DNA from: Bacteroidales bacterium
GTDB taxonomy: Bacteria; Bacteroidota; Bacteroidia; Bacteroidales; UBA10428
NCBI GenBank assembly: GCA_016926235.1
Contig: JAFGOZ010000390.1
Coordinates: 62,001-126,000 of the forward strand
DNA length: 64,000 nt
Direction of reading: 5' to 3'
Below the pieces are notes generated by a model. The model had not been told where the DNA came from, ran no database searches, and saw nothing but the letters and a program-made list of their open reading frames with translations. Positions 1 through 9,292 of the stretch are shown here, in pieces. Within the stretch, counting starts at the first letter, position 1, and each line of letters starts with the position of its first letter. A program made the translations under genes and the position numbers.

Positions 1-1557
1 ATGACAACCATTATGGTCAGTGACATCTATGGAGTAATATGTGTTTTCAGCCGGTGTAACATCGATTGATGATGTGGTAGCCGAATTATTCCAGTTATAT
101 TCAAAGGGGGGATAATCTCCGCTTACAATAGAATGGAGTTGAACCGATTCGCCTGAACAGATAATTGTGTCACTTGGGAGTGTGGCTATTGGTGTTGATA
201 GTACATATATTTGAGAGATCACAGTATCCCAATTAATGCTATCATATGAGTATACGAGGGTAATTTCTTTTTCTCCGATAGAATTCCATAATATTTCATA
301 CGGACCTGAATTTATTCCAGATTTTATGATTCCTCCATCGAAGTTCCAGTTTGTTAAAACATTGTCGTTTAAAGAGTTGAATTCAATGTTTAAAACCTCA
401 TTGTTACAGATTGAATCTTGGGAAAGGGACATTGTATTATTATAATTATTTTTTATTATACGGATATTTTCAATATCCTCACTCACTCCATAATACAAAA
501 AATCAATATCTCCATCACTGTCATAGTCCCCGCATTTAACACTACCTATGTATGTGAAAGCCTCAATACCTGTATCTATCACTTTAAAAGTTTGATCTTT
601 GTTATTTATAAATATTTTTGGTGAAGCATTTGTAAATTTATATCCTGGTATTACAAAATCATCCCACCCATCATTATTTAAATCAATTATATCAAAATTA
701 TTGTGCCGATTTGAGTGGTATAGAAATATCCCTGTCGTATCATCCCAATTGTTAAATGTGTTATCATTATTGTTTATTATTTTTGCATGGTTGTAATAGT
801 ATCCAAGGACTATTATATCAAGATCATTATCATTGTCAAAGTCAATCCAATCATAAAAACCATTTTCTTGATTGCGGAGAACAAATTGATAGTTGCCGTT
901 GTCATACATATAAAGTTCCAGGTATCTATTTCCATCATAATAGGTTTTAGTAAGTAAGTCTAAATCTCCATCATTATCAAAATCGCCCCATTTCGATCTT
1001 ACGAGGTCTTCACCATCAAATGAATTTGAAAAGATTGAACTATAATTTCCAGCATCACACTTATAGATTATAATGCTATCTATAGCACAATCTAACAGAA
1101 TGTCATTATCCCCGTCATTATCAAAGTCACCCCACTTTGATAATACAAAGAAATTTCTGTTTGAGATGTATCCAGTGATATTTGTTTGAATCCTGTTAAA
1201 ATTCATATTATCAACATTAACATATAAAATTGCAGAATCTTCCTTTATAACAAGTATATCTAAAAGTGTATCAGAATTATAAAATCCCCATGAAGCTGAA
1301 AATACAAAACCATCTTCTATAATATTTACATTTGCATCTATAAATTCATCGTTTCCAATGTTCTTAAAGATTTTCACAGTGTCATTATTCTTTTGAGCTA
1401 TTAATAAGTCCAAGTCGCCATCTGCATCATAGTCACCCCATTCAACCGATCCTGAACTGTCTGACATTGTTGGCAGGTTTATATCTAATTCAACAAAGTT
1501 TTGTGAGAATGTGGACAGACTTATCATTAATCCGCAAAATATTAAAAGATGTTTCAT
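1..1557 (-). CDS. FG-GAP/VCBS-repeat secreted protein, C-terminus outside window
   Basis: An open minus-strand frame of 519 codons starts at the ATG at 1557 and runs off the left edge without a stop, so the C-terminus is missing. The first ~19 residues (MKHLLIFCGL...STFSQ) form a signal peptide. Residues about 35-350 carry at least six acidic motifs of the FG-GAP/VCBS type (GDYDADGDLD, GDFDNDGDND, GDFDNDGDLD, GDYDSDGDID), which in this family bind calcium and build a beta-propeller. Beyond about residue 400 the sequence becomes a PKD/Ig-like stretch reaching a YSIDVTDHNGC element common in Bacteroidetes secreted proteins. A surface or adhesin role is inferred. A type IX sorting tail would be expected past the edge but is not visible. 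The gene stands alone and runs in the same direction as the LytTR gene upstream. Confidence 0.85.
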   Translation of the reverse strand, partial: MKHLLIFCGLMISLSTFSQNFVELDINLPTMSDSSGSVEWGDYDADGDLDLLIAQKNNDTVKIFKNIGNDEFIDANVNIIEDGFVFSASWGFYNSDTLLDILVIKEDSAILYVNVDNMNFNRIQTNITGYISNRNFFVLSKWGDFDNDGDNDILLDCAIDSIIIYKCDAGNYSSIFSNSFDGEDLVRSKWGDFDNDGDLDLLTKTYYDGNRYLELYMYDNGNYQFVLRNQENGFYDWIDFDNDNDLDIIVLGYYYNHAKIINNNDNTFNNWDDTTGIFLYHSNRHNNFDIIDLNNDGWDDFVIPGYKFTNASPKIFINNKDQTFKVIDTGIEAFTYIGSVKCGDYDSDGDIDFLYYGVSEDIENIRIIKNNYNNTMSLSQDSICNNEVLNIEFNSLNDNVLTNWNFDGGIIKSGINSGPYEILWNSIGEKEITLVYSYDSINWDTVISQIYVLSTPIATLPSDTIICSGESVQLHSIVSGDYPPFEYNWNNSATTSSIDVTPAENTYYSIDVTDHNGCH

Positions 1558-1673
1558 GTTAGATTTTTTTAATTCTTTAACAAAAATATACTCAAATTCA
1601 AAATAATTATATTTTAAAATAATATTTGCAGGGATTTCTTTAGTATTTGCTATAATTGAATAAATATTCGTAC

Positions 1674-2423
1674 CTACATCCTATCAAAAAGATTAATCAG
1701 CACTTCTCTTTTACGTGAAGAAACAGGTACCTCAGTGCCATCTTTCATCACTACCGAGCCTCCATCCCGTTTATCAAACCGTTCAATATGATTGATATTA
1801 ATGAGGTGGGACTGATGGGTGCGGCAGAATCCATATTCTTCCAGCATCTCGTCAAATTCTTTCAGAACTTTTGAAACTATAAGTTTCTTGCCATCAACAA
1901 GGAAGAAACGGGTATAATTGCCGTCAGCTTCACATCGTATAATGTCCTGTACGTTCACTATATGCATGCTTTCGGATGTTTTCAGCACGATCTTTTTTGT
2001 GCCTTTATTTATATTCTCCATATTTGAGAGGAAGGCATTCAATTTAAGGTTGATATTTTCTTTCTCAATACTACCTTCAACTTTTTCAATGGCCTGTACT
2101 AATTCATCAGGATCTATGGGTTTTACAATATAGTCAAGTGCGCTGAACTTAATAGCTTTAATGGCATATTCCTCATATGCCGTGATAAATACAACTTTAA
2201 AGGAAATTGTCTCAAGCTTTTTTAGCAGGTCAAAGCCGGACCCATCGGGCATATTGATATCAAGAAGCACCAGGTCCGGTTTGTTTTGTTTAATGGCTGT
2301 CAATCCGGTTGCAACATTGTCTGCCTGGGCAATTACTTTAACATTTGGACAATAGGTATTTAGCAGGTCTGAGATGGTTTCACGTGCTTTTTGTTCGTCA
2401 TCAATAATAAGTGCTTTTATCAT
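1674..2423 (-). CDS. LytTR-family response regulator
   Basis: A 249-residue protein with an N-terminal receiver domain (acidic pocket D8/D9, phosphoacceptor D55 in the LLDINMP motif, K105 region in VKPID) and a C-terminal LytTR DNA-binding domain (about 145-245, including the RTHQSHLIN strand). LytTR regulators bind direct repeats in promoters and are activated by LytS-type kinases. The kinase gene lies 11 nt upstream on the same strand, so the two form an operon and almost certainly a cognate pair. Length and domain order are normal for the AlgR/LytR family. Target genes are not evident from the sequence. Confidence 0.93.
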   Translation of the reverse strand: MIKALIIDDEQKARETISDLLNTYCPNVKVIAQADNVATGLTAIKQNKPDLVLLDINMPDGSGFDLLKKLETISFKVVFITAYEEYAIKAIKFSALDYIVKPIDPDELVQAIEKVEGSIEKENINLKLNAFLSNMENINKGTKKIVLKTSESMHIVNVQDIIRCEADGNYTRFFLVDGKKLIVSKVLKEFDEMLEEYGFCRTHQSHLININHIERFDKRDGGSVVMKDGTEVPVSSRKREVLINLFDRM

Positions 2424-2434
2424 GTTGGTTGAGT

Positions 2435-4489
2435 TTAAAAGATTTCTTTTATTGGAATGGTTAATATTACTCTTGTTCCTGTGGCTGTGCCATCCTTACT
2501 TTTTAAATCCGTTATATCAAATGTGAATTTTTTCTTTTGTTTCCTGTTCAAGTTATTTAACCTTTCAATAGTTATGGATGTCGCCAATGATTCGTGATTG
2601 CCCATCTTTTCTTTATTAAGCTTTGCTGCTTTTTCCCGTCCGATTCCGTTATCTTCAAGGGTAAACAATAAATTATCTTCATTTAGGGAAAATTTAATTT
2701 GTATTTTACCTTTATCCGATTTATTTAATATGCCATGCTCAATGCTGTTTTCAATAAAAGGCTGTGCCAGCATGGGGGGGAGTGCTATACTTTCAGGAAA
2801 TATAGTATCACCAATCATTATTTCAAAATCAAATTTATGATCAAACCGAAGCTTTTGAAGTTCCAGATAATGTTTGAGCGTTGTAATTTCTTTTTCCAGT
2901 GGAATATATTCTGCCCTGGAGTTTTCAAGGATAAGCCGCATTAATTTAGCAAAGCCGGTTAGGTACTTAACCGCATCTTTATCCTGCTTTTTTATCACAA
3001 AGCTTTGTATGGCTATCAGGGAGTTAAACATAAAGTGAGGATTCATTTGGGAGCGTAAGAGCTTTTGTTCCAATTCTGTATGCCTTTGTCTTGCTTTTAA
3101 TTGATTTTGACGTATGAGTAAAATGGCAAGAAAAAAAGTGAGGACGATAACAATTCCCAAACCAAGTAACATATACCTGTTTCTTTGTAACTTAATCTGC
3201 TGGGAAGCTGATTTTTCCGATAAAAGGTCAAGCTGTTGTTGTTTTTCTTTGGTTTCATATTTCACCTGCATCTCGGTGACCTTTTTTTGAAGATCAGATG
3301 AGTAAATAGTATCCCTCAATGCTGAAGATAGCTTATAGTATTGCAGTGCTTTTTCCGAATCGCCAAGTTTTTCGTAAATGTCTGACAATCTGTCGTAGCT
3401 TGCAATTTCAGCTTCCGGTGAATTTATTTTTTCTGCTATTTCAAGTCCTTTGTATGCGTATTCCAATGCTTTCTGGTAATCTTTTAACTCGAAATAACTC
3501 CTGGCCATCGCATTGATGTTGTGGGACAGCTCATATTGATTGTTAATTTCAATATTCAGATCAATAGCCTTTTGAATGAAATCTTTTGCCAAAGGATAGT
3601 TTTTCATGTCAAGATAGGCCAGTCCTATATTATTATAGGAATTTCCAATTCCCGTTTTATCTCCAATTTGCTGGCGCAAAGTAAGGGCTTCGTTATAATA
3701 ATATATCGCTGAATCATGAAGATTTAATTCCATGAACATATTTCCCATATTGCTCTGGAAGTTGGCTATTTCGGCTTTAATATCGCTCTCCTTCATTATT
3801 TCATAAGCCTTTCTGTAGTTTTCAAGTGCTTCCTGATACCGGTTTTGTTGTTCCAGTAACATCCCAAGTCCATTTAATGTGCTTGCAATTCCTGTTGAAA
3901 AATCTATCTTGTCAAAGATGTCTAATGCTTTATGGAAGTATTCTATAGCTGTTGTATAATTACCAATATGGTAATATGAATTAGCGATATTATTTAAAGC
4001 AATGGCATATCCCTTTTCGTCTCCGAATTCAAGTTTCAGTTGCAGGGCTTCCTTGTAATATTCTATTGCCTGGTCATAATCTGATATTTGAAAGTATAGT
4101 AATCCCAGGTTAATAAGACTTCGGGCCACTTCTTCCGTATTATCCGATTGTTTGCTTAGTGTTAATGCCTCTCGGCTATATGTTAGGGATTCATTATATA
4201 ATCCAAGAAAACGGTATGCTTTGCCAAGATATTGATAAGATGTGATTTGTGAGTTTACATCATGATATTTTCCTGAAAATTCAGCAGCTGTTTTGGCATA
4301 ATCAATGCCTAATTCAACAGTGTCTGAGGAATAAATGAAATGTTTTGCCAGGCTTAGTAAAATGGGGATTTTTTCTTTGTTTTTAGCTTGTATCAGTTCG
4401 GTCTTTAGGCTATCAATATTGAGTTGGGCAGGAAGGATAACGCACGTGGTCACCATTAAAATCAAGATGATATAATATCTAAATCGCAT
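2435..4489 (-). CDS. TPR-repeat LytS-type sensor histidine kinase
   Basis: 684 residues. An N-terminal signal segment (residues 1-22) is followed by about ten tetratricopeptide repeats (roughly 35-400, with the AIEYYKEALQLK and NIGLAYLDMKNY pattern). Then come a coiled coil, a membrane helix (about 438-460, LLGLGIVIVLTFFLAILLI) and a cytoplasmic His_kinase domain with the LytS phosphorylation motif MNPHFMFNSL (His about 485). An HATPase domain follows, with N box SIEHGI and G box DNGIGREKA. In this Bacteroidetes family the periplasmic TPR part is thought to act as the sensor. The gene is first in an operon with the LytTR regulator. Ligand unknown. Confidence 0.93.
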   Translation of the reverse strand: MRFRYYIILILMVTTCVILPAQLNIDSLKTELIQAKNKEKIPILLSLAKHFIYSSDTVELGIDYAKTAAEFSGKYHDVNSQITSYQYLGKAYRFLGLYNESLTYSREALTLSKQSDNTEEVARSLINLGLLYFQISDYDQAIEYYKEALQLKLEFGDEKGYAIALNNIANSYYHIGNYTTAIEYFHKALDIFDKIDFSTGIASTLNGLGMLLEQQNRYQEALENYRKAYEIMKESDIKAEIANFQSNMGNMFMELNLHDSAIYYYNEALTLRQQIGDKTGIGNSYNNIGLAYLDMKNYPLAKDFIQKAIDLNIEINNQYELSHNINAMARSYFELKDYQKALEYAYKGLEIAEKINSPEAEIASYDRLSDIYEKLGDSEKALQYYKLSSALRDTIYSSDLQKKVTEMQVKYETKEKQQQLDLLSEKSASQQIKLQRNRYMLLGLGIVIVLTFFLAILLIRQNQLKARQRHTELEQKLLRSQMNPHFMFNSLIAIQSFVIKKQDKDAVKYLTGFAKLMRLILENSRAEYIPLEKEITTLKHYLELQKLRFDHKFDFEIMIGDTIFPESIALPPMLAQPFIENSIEHGILNKSDKGKIQIKFSLNEDNLLFTLEDNGIGREKAAKLNKEKMGNHESLATSITIERLNNLNRKQKKKFTFDITDLKSKDGTATGTRVILTIPIKEIF

Positions 4490-4569
4490 ATGATAGAAAT
4501 AACGTTATTTTGAGTGGCTAATTTACAAAATAATTGGTTTGATCATTATCTTCTATAAAATTGAAAGGA

Positions 4570-4600
4570 ACAAAACCGCCCGGTAACACCTCCGGGCGGC
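4570..4600 (-). terminator. Rho-independent terminator of the pst operon
   Basis: Perfect 8-bp inverted repeat CCGCCCGG (4576-4583) / CCGGGCGG (4592-4599) with an 8-nt loop. Read on the minus strand it is followed by TTTTGTTCC. It lies 76 nt past the pstB stop and before the sensor-kinase operon, so it separates the two transcription units. Confidence 0.8.
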
Positions 4601-4675
4601 TTTACGAAACCTAACTAGGAACAGGATGGATTGCCTGTCATTGTGGGTTTGGGTATAAATTTTCTTTTGTTGTTT

Positions 4676-5437
4676 TTAATTAATAAAACTTCCTTCAATA
4701 TATGCCTGGGTTTTCTTTTCTTTGGGCATTCCAAAAATTTGTTCGGCCGGACCTTGTTCAATAATTTCACCGAGGTACATAAATATTACATGGTCAGCGA
4801 TACGTCTTGCTTGCCGCAGGGAGTGAGTTACCAGCACAATTGTATAATGTTGTTTAAGTTCAGTAAATTTCTTTTCTATTGCCTGGCTGGATAAAGGATC
4901 CAATGCAGAGGTGGGTTCATCGGCCAGGATAATTTCCGGGTCAACTGCCAGCCCTCTTGAAAGACATAACCTTTGCTGCTGGCCAATAGAAAGGCTGGTA
5001 GCAGGATCTTTCAATCTGTCTTTTACTTCATCCCAAAGGCTGGCTTGTTTCAGGTAGTGTTCTACGCGACGGTCGAGAAATCTTTTCTTTCTTCTTCCGC
5101 TTATTTTCAGACCATATGCAACATTATTGTAAATACTCATGGGCAATGGATATGGCCGTTGGGCAAGTAATCCCATTTTTTTTCGTAATTCAGTTACATC
5201 TTCATCCGAATGTAGAATGTCATTCCCGTTAAGCAGGATTTTTCCCGTAGTTTTTACATCAGGATAAAGATCTGTCAGGCGGTTAAGCGATTTAAGAAGA
5301 GTTGTCTTTCCACACCCTGAAGGCCCCATGATAACCGTTATCCGTTTTTCCGGTATGTATGAGTTAATGTTCTTAAGGATGTGCTGTTTTCCTATATATA
5401 AGTTGAAATCTTTAATGATAATCTTCGTCTCTACCAT
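4676..5437 (-). CDS. pstB: Phosphate ABC transporter ATP-binding protein PstB
   Basis: ATPase that energises phosphate import at the inner membrane. The frame is open from a TTG at 5464, but the ATG at 5437 (MVETKIIIKD) is preferred: it avoids overlap with the pstA stop and matches the usual PstB start. Walker A is GPSGCGKTT, the ABC signature is LSIGQQQR, and Walker B runs into ADEPTSALDP, followed by the switch histidine in LVTHS. At 253 residues it is of family length. It is the last gene of pstC-pstA-pstB and is followed by a strong terminator. No phoU gene follows, although one often does. Confidence 0.93.
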   Translation of the reverse strand: MVETKIIIKDFNLYIGKQHILKNINSYIPEKRITVIMGPSGCGKTTLLKSLNRLTDLYPDVKTTGKILLNGNDILHSDEDVTELRKKMGLLAQRPYPLPMSIYNNVAYGLKISGRRKKRFLDRRVEHYLKQASLWDEVKDRLKDPATSLSIGQQQRLCLSRGLAVDPEIILADEPTSALDPLSSQAIEKKFTELKQHYTIVLVTHSLRQARRIADHVIFMYLGEIIEQGPAEQIFGMPKEKKTQAYIEGSFIN

Positions 5438-5441
5438 ACGT

Positions 5442-6302
5442 TTATTTTGTAATTGTTTTGGCAAATTTTCTGGAAAATAGTCTTGATGAAATACTGATAA
5501 TGAGTATAATTATTGTAAGTACTACAGCAGAAGCATAGGCTCTTCCTTTTACTTCGGGTATAGGAGAGGTTAGCTGGAAAAAGATGGATAAAGGCAATGT
5601 AGCTGTCGGTTGAGACAGGGATGTTGGTATATTATCTGTGAAACCGGTTGTGAATAATACAGAAGCGGCATCTCCTATAGCCCGCCCAAAAGAAAGAAGA
5701 ACTCCGGTAATAATACCGGGCAGGCATTGACGCACATACACAATTATGGAAACTTCAGATTTAGTTGATCCGAGTGACAGACTGGCTTCAAGTAATCCTC
5801 TGGGTACGGTTTTTAACACTTCATCAATGGAACGTATCATTATAGGTGTTATAAATAAAGCAACTGTTATAATTCCTGCCAGAAGTGAGGTTTTCGCTCC
5901 CAGGTAGATCATCATAGTAAAAGCAAAAGCACCATACACAATAGAAGGAATACCCCATAGTACATCCATGAAAAAACGTATGGATTGTACCAGTTTTTGT
6001 TTGTTTATCAGATGCACATTCATATAAAGTGCTACCGGCAAAGCAATCAGGAAAGCCAGGATCGTTGCCCCAAATGCCAGATAAATAGATCCAATAATGG
6101 CATTGAGTATCCCTCCTTCTTTTCCAAAATAGTATCCTCCTTTTGGCGTTTCTGAGACCATTTGCCATGACAGGGAAGGGACACCTTTTAGTATAATGCT
6201 GAGAATAATGGTTGACAAGGCAGCAATTATTATGAAACTGCTGATAATCATAACCATCTTAAAAACTGTCTCCTCTGCTTTCCTTTTCTTTAATCTCTTC
6301 AT
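5442..6302 (-). CDS. pstA: Phosphate ABC transporter permease PstA
   Basis: Inner-membrane permease with about six hydrophobic helices. The permease coupling loop (EVLKTVPRGLLEASLSLGST) has the EAA-like pattern that contacts PstB. The frame extends to a TTG at 6320 overlapping pstC, but the ATG at 6302 (MKRLKKRKAEE) lies 7 nt after the pstC stop and gives a positively charged N-terminus before the first helix, so it is preferred. Pairing with PstC and PstB to import inorganic phosphate follows from family knowledge and gene order. 286 residues, normal length. Confidence 0.92.
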   Translation of the reverse strand: MKRLKKRKAEETVFKMVMIISSFIIIAALSTIILSIILKGVPSLSWQMVSETPKGGYYFGKEGGILNAIIGSIYLAFGATILAFLIALPVALYMNVHLINKQKLVQSIRFFMDVLWGIPSIVYGAFAFTMMIYLGAKTSLLAGIITVALFITPIMIRSIDEVLKTVPRGLLEASLSLGSTKSEVSIIVYVRQCLPGIITGVLLSFGRAIGDAASVLFTTGFTDNIPTSLSQPTATLPLSIFFQLTSPIPEVKGRAYASAVVLTIIILIISISSRLFSRKFAKTITK

Positions 6303-6309
6303 CACAATT

Positions 6310-7209
6310 CTAATTAGCAATCTCTAATCGGGCAATGGTTATTCTCGATGCAAGGTTAAAAAGTATTACTACTACAAATAATATGAGTGCAGCAAACATT
6401 AATGCTGAATCATATTGAGGTATTGACAGCATCTCTCCATAATTGTTAGCAATAAGTGCAGGAAGCGGGTATCCAGGCTGTAGTAGCCCACCGGGTATTT
6501 TAGTAAAGTTGCCGGCTACCATCAGTACTGCTATGGTCTCACCAAATGCTCTTGAAACTCCCAGTCCTAAGGCAGATACTATTCCTGCAAAACCTTTTCG
6601 CATTAATATATGTTTTATTGTTTCCCAGCGTGTAGCTCCTAATGACAAGGATGCTTCGGTTAATTCAACAGGTATTGTCCGGAATACTTCAATAGTAATA
6701 TTAAGTATGAAAGGAATGATCATAATAGCCAATACAATAGAAGCTGCCAGAATAGTATAACCAGAGGTTTGGGTACCTGTAAGGGGACCAATATATTGGG
6801 AAATAATAGGTACTATAACCAGTATACCCCATACCCCATAAATCACAGACGGTATACCAGCCAAAATGTCTATGAGAGGGTGCATAATTTTTAAAAAGCT
6901 TTTTCTTGCATACTGTGTAAGATAAATAGCTGTGAAAATACAAATGGGCCCTGCGATTAGCAGTGAGATGAATGTGACATAAATTGAGCTTATAATAAAA
7001 GGAAGGAAACCAAAGGATTTTGCCATAGGCCTCCAGTTTGAAGAAAAGAGAAGGTCGCCAAGATTTTGTTCCTTAAGCAGGACAGAGGATTTTATTAGTA
7101 AACCAAATCCTATGACGAAAGGCAAGAGAACTACGAGGATTAGCATAACTTTCATCCACATTGTATTCACCTTATTTCTGAGGAATCTGCTGACAGTAAA
7201 CAATTTCAT
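6310..7209 (-). CDS. pstC: Phosphate ABC transporter permease PstC
   Basis: 299-residue inner-membrane permease with six predicted helices and the loop EVFRTIPVELTEASLSLGATRWE, the permease motif that couples to the ATPase. It heads the pstC-pstA-pstB run, with the pstA ATG 7 nt after its stop. The gene for the binding protein lies 172 nt upstream on the same strand, so the four genes plausibly share a transcript or a regulator. I see no PhoB-type box that I can support. Confidence 0.93.
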   Translation of the reverse strand: MKLFTVSRFLRNKVNTMWMKVMLILVVLLPFVIGFGLLIKSSVLLKEQNLGDLLFSSNWRPMAKSFGFLPFIISSIYVTFISLLIAGPICIFTAIYLTQYARKSFLKIMHPLIDILAGIPSVIYGVWGILVIVPIISQYIGPLTGTQTSGYTILAASIVLAIMIIPFILNITIEVFRTIPVELTEASLSLGATRWETIKHILMRKGFAGIVSALGLGVSRAFGETIAVLMVAGNFTKIPGGLLQPGYPLPALIANNYGEMLSIPQYDSALMFAALILFVVVILFNLASRITIARLEIAN

Positions 7210-7352
7210 GACGACTCTCTTTTCAGTTATTATAGTTTTTGAGTAGTTATTGATTTTGTGCTACTCATTATTTTGTATCTTTTTTAATCAGGATAAATAG
7301 ATAAATGGAATTTTGGATTGTTGCTACTATTTTAGCTAAGTCTGTTTTTTTA

Positions 7353-7392
7353 TTCCAATTATCCAATAATCCATTAATCCATCAATCCAATT
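7353..7392 (-). repeat. Five 8-bp repeat units running into the pstS-like stop codon
   Basis: On the plus strand the bases read as octamers TTCCAATT, ATCCAATA, ATCCATTA, ATCCATCA, ATCCAATT with exact 8-bp spacing. The last units overlap the final codons of the binding-protein gene (stop at 7382-7384). Similar octamers occur at 24307-24322 and 24365-24396. Function unknown. Confidence 0.7.
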
Positions 7393-8341
7393 TTTTCAAT
7401 TCATTTGCCAGATAAATAGAATCCAGCTGAACATATCCCGCTTCATATACATATTTCTGGCCTTCACCGACTACAAATTTTAAAAACTCTGATGCTATTT
7501 TATCTGTTGGTTTTCCATGAGATATTAGGTAGAGGACCCGGGCAGGGGGTGAAGGGTATATTCCATTCTTTATTGCATTAGAAATCTCGTCCAGGTTGTT
7601 ATAAAAGGCTTCATCCTCATCAATCATGCCATTTTCATTAAGATCGACAGGCAGGATTTCCAGGTTTTCGTATTTTTTGCGGGTTGTTATGTCGTAAACA
7701 TAAATCACATTATTAAATCCAATACCCCATATGTCATTTTTTACGGCATCAGCTATCCCAGGATCACCAAAAACTCCTGTTCCCATAAGGTCTTCCTGGT
7801 TTTTGCCCAGATATTCGGCCCACATGGCTGCAGCTCCGCAAGCATCTGAACGAGTATAAACATTTATTTTTTTATTGGGTTGTATTTTTAGATAAGTGTC
7901 CCATTTTGGTTCTTTTGATGAAAGAAACATTTCAATAAACTCATCCCGGGTAATACCCCTTTTTTGAATTTGAAGTATGAATGGATTATTAGCATTCATA
8001 GTAGGAAGTACAGCATCTTTACTTACACCTATTTTCCATGCACCTTTGGCCTCTTCTTCTGGTTCTACTTCCCTCGAAAACATTGCCAGGTGTACCATAT
8101 CAGACAACACATCCGTCATTCCCTTACCAGCACCTCCTGCAGATACATCAATATTAACACCAGGGTGGAGATTTTCGAATTCTTCTGCCCATTTTACGGT
8201 CAATGGATAAAGAGCAAATGCACCTGAAATGGAAATATTCCCTTTTAATTCATCTGTTGATTCCTGGGGTTGTTTTTGTTTACAAAATGTGAAATTGACT
8301 AGTATTAATGCTGTAAAAAGATGTAATTGATATGTTTTCAT
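7382..8341 (-). CDS. pstS: PstS-like phosphate-binding protein
   Basis: Periplasmic solute-binding protein of the PBP_like_2/PstS type. The start at 8341 (MKTYQLHLFTALILV) is chosen because it gives a clean export signal ending near a cysteine (NFTFC). The frame also opens at 8383 and 8386, but that would place about 15 extra residues in front. The cysteine context is not a canonical lipobox, so lipid attachment is uncertain. SGAFALYPLTVKWAEEF and SAGGAGKGMTDVLSD match the phosphate-loop pattern of the family, and SREVEPEE follows. About 319 residues. It lies upstream of pstCAB, which supports phosphate as the substrate, though the family also includes other oxyanion binders. Confidence 0.85.
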   Translation of the reverse strand: MKTYQLHLFTALILVNFTFCKQKQPQESTDELKGNISISGAFALYPLTVKWAEEFENLHPGVNIDVSAGGAGKGMTDVLSDMVHLAMFSREVEPEEEAKGAWKIGVSKDAVLPTMNANNPFILQIQKRGITRDEFIEMFLSSKEPKWDTYLKIQPNKKINVYTRSDACGAAAMWAEYLGKNQEDLMGTGVFGDPGIADAVKNDIWGIGFNNVIYVYDITTRKKYENLEILPVDLNENGMIDEDEAFYNNLDEISNAIKNGIYPSPPARVLYLISHGKPTDKIASEFLKFVVGEGQKYVYEAGYVQLDSIYLANELKKLD

Positions 8342-8634
8342 CCCAGGTAATTTATGGTATATTAACAAAGGTAGATGAAGCATCAAATCTTTGGTAGAGG
8401 CTAAATACCTAAAATAGGTAATAGGTTTATTTACGTATTGGTAAGTATAAATGCGTAGAAGATCATTTTTTTTATGAATGAATAGTCAATTCTACTTTGA
8501 TAATTCAAAGTTTACAGGTTTTAGCTTTGATTTATAAATGAAAATGATTGAATATTAGTAAAATACTTTAGGATTTGGGGTAAAATGCTGAAAGTCAGTT
8601 TATGAACAAATTAGACCTGTCAGAGTAGAATTAA

Positions 8635-9282
8635 TCATAATTCAATAATTTCATTTTTAACGGCATAAATGACTAAACTGGCTGTATTTTTAGCACCTGT
8701 TTTCAATAAAAGATTTTCTCTGTGTTTATCTACTGTTCGTTTACTTAAGTGCAAGGAGTCTGCAATTTCCTGGTTTGATAAGCCTGTGCATATGTAGTAA
8801 AGAATTTCTGTTTCTCTTTCTGATAACTCTGATTTTTCCGGTTTTTTCTTCTTTTTGTTCATGTTTTTTATAAGACCTAACAAAATGTCAGGTGTAAAGT
8901 AATTATTGCCATTGGCAACTTCCCTAATGGCATTTTGTACTTCCTGAATATCGCTGTCTTTTAATATGAATCCTTTTGCACCCGATTCGATCATCTGGGA
9001 ATAGTATTCTTCTTCTCCAAACATGGAAAGAGCTATGATCTTTAAATCAGGATCTTTTTCAATGGCTCTTTTGGTAGCCTCAATACCATCAATCTCCGGC
9101 ATGGCAATGTCCATCAATATAACATCAGGAGTATATGTTTTTAATAATTGTAAGAATTCTCCTCCATGTGTTGCTTCATAAATTTCACCAATCTCCGGGC
9201 ATGCCCGTTTTAATAAAATTTTCAGGCCATCCCTGAATAATTTATGGTCATCAACAATTGCTATGGATATATTTTTTATCAT
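8635..9282 (-). CDS. NarL/FixJ-type response regulator
   Basis: 215 residues. The receiver domain has acidic pocket D11/D12, phosphoacceptor D58 in ILMDIAMPE, switch S86 in ALSMFGEE and K108. A LuxR-type helix-turn-helix follows (about 150-212: LSERETEILYYICTGLSNQE ... SKRTVDKHRENL). It lies 10 nt downstream of a NarX/DesK-like kinase and is almost certainly its partner. It is immediately upstream of the phosphate uptake genes on the same strand. Whether it controls them is only a positional guess. Confidence 0.94.
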   Translation of the reverse strand: MIKNISIAIVDDHKLFRDGLKILLKRACPEIGEIYEATHGGEFLQLLKTYTPDVILMDIAMPEIDGIEATKRAIEKDPDLKIIALSMFGEEEYYSQMIESGAKGFILKDSDIQEVQNAIREVANGNNYFTPDILLGLIKNMNKKKKKPEKSELSERETEILYYICTGLSNQEIADSLHLSKRTVDKHRENLLLKTGAKNTASLVIYAVKNEIIEL

Positions 9283-9292
9283 GATTACAAAT

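Noticed and set aside
2435..5437. One operon of pst genes and the TPR sensor kinase
   Set aside because: A strong terminator at 4570-4600 separates them.
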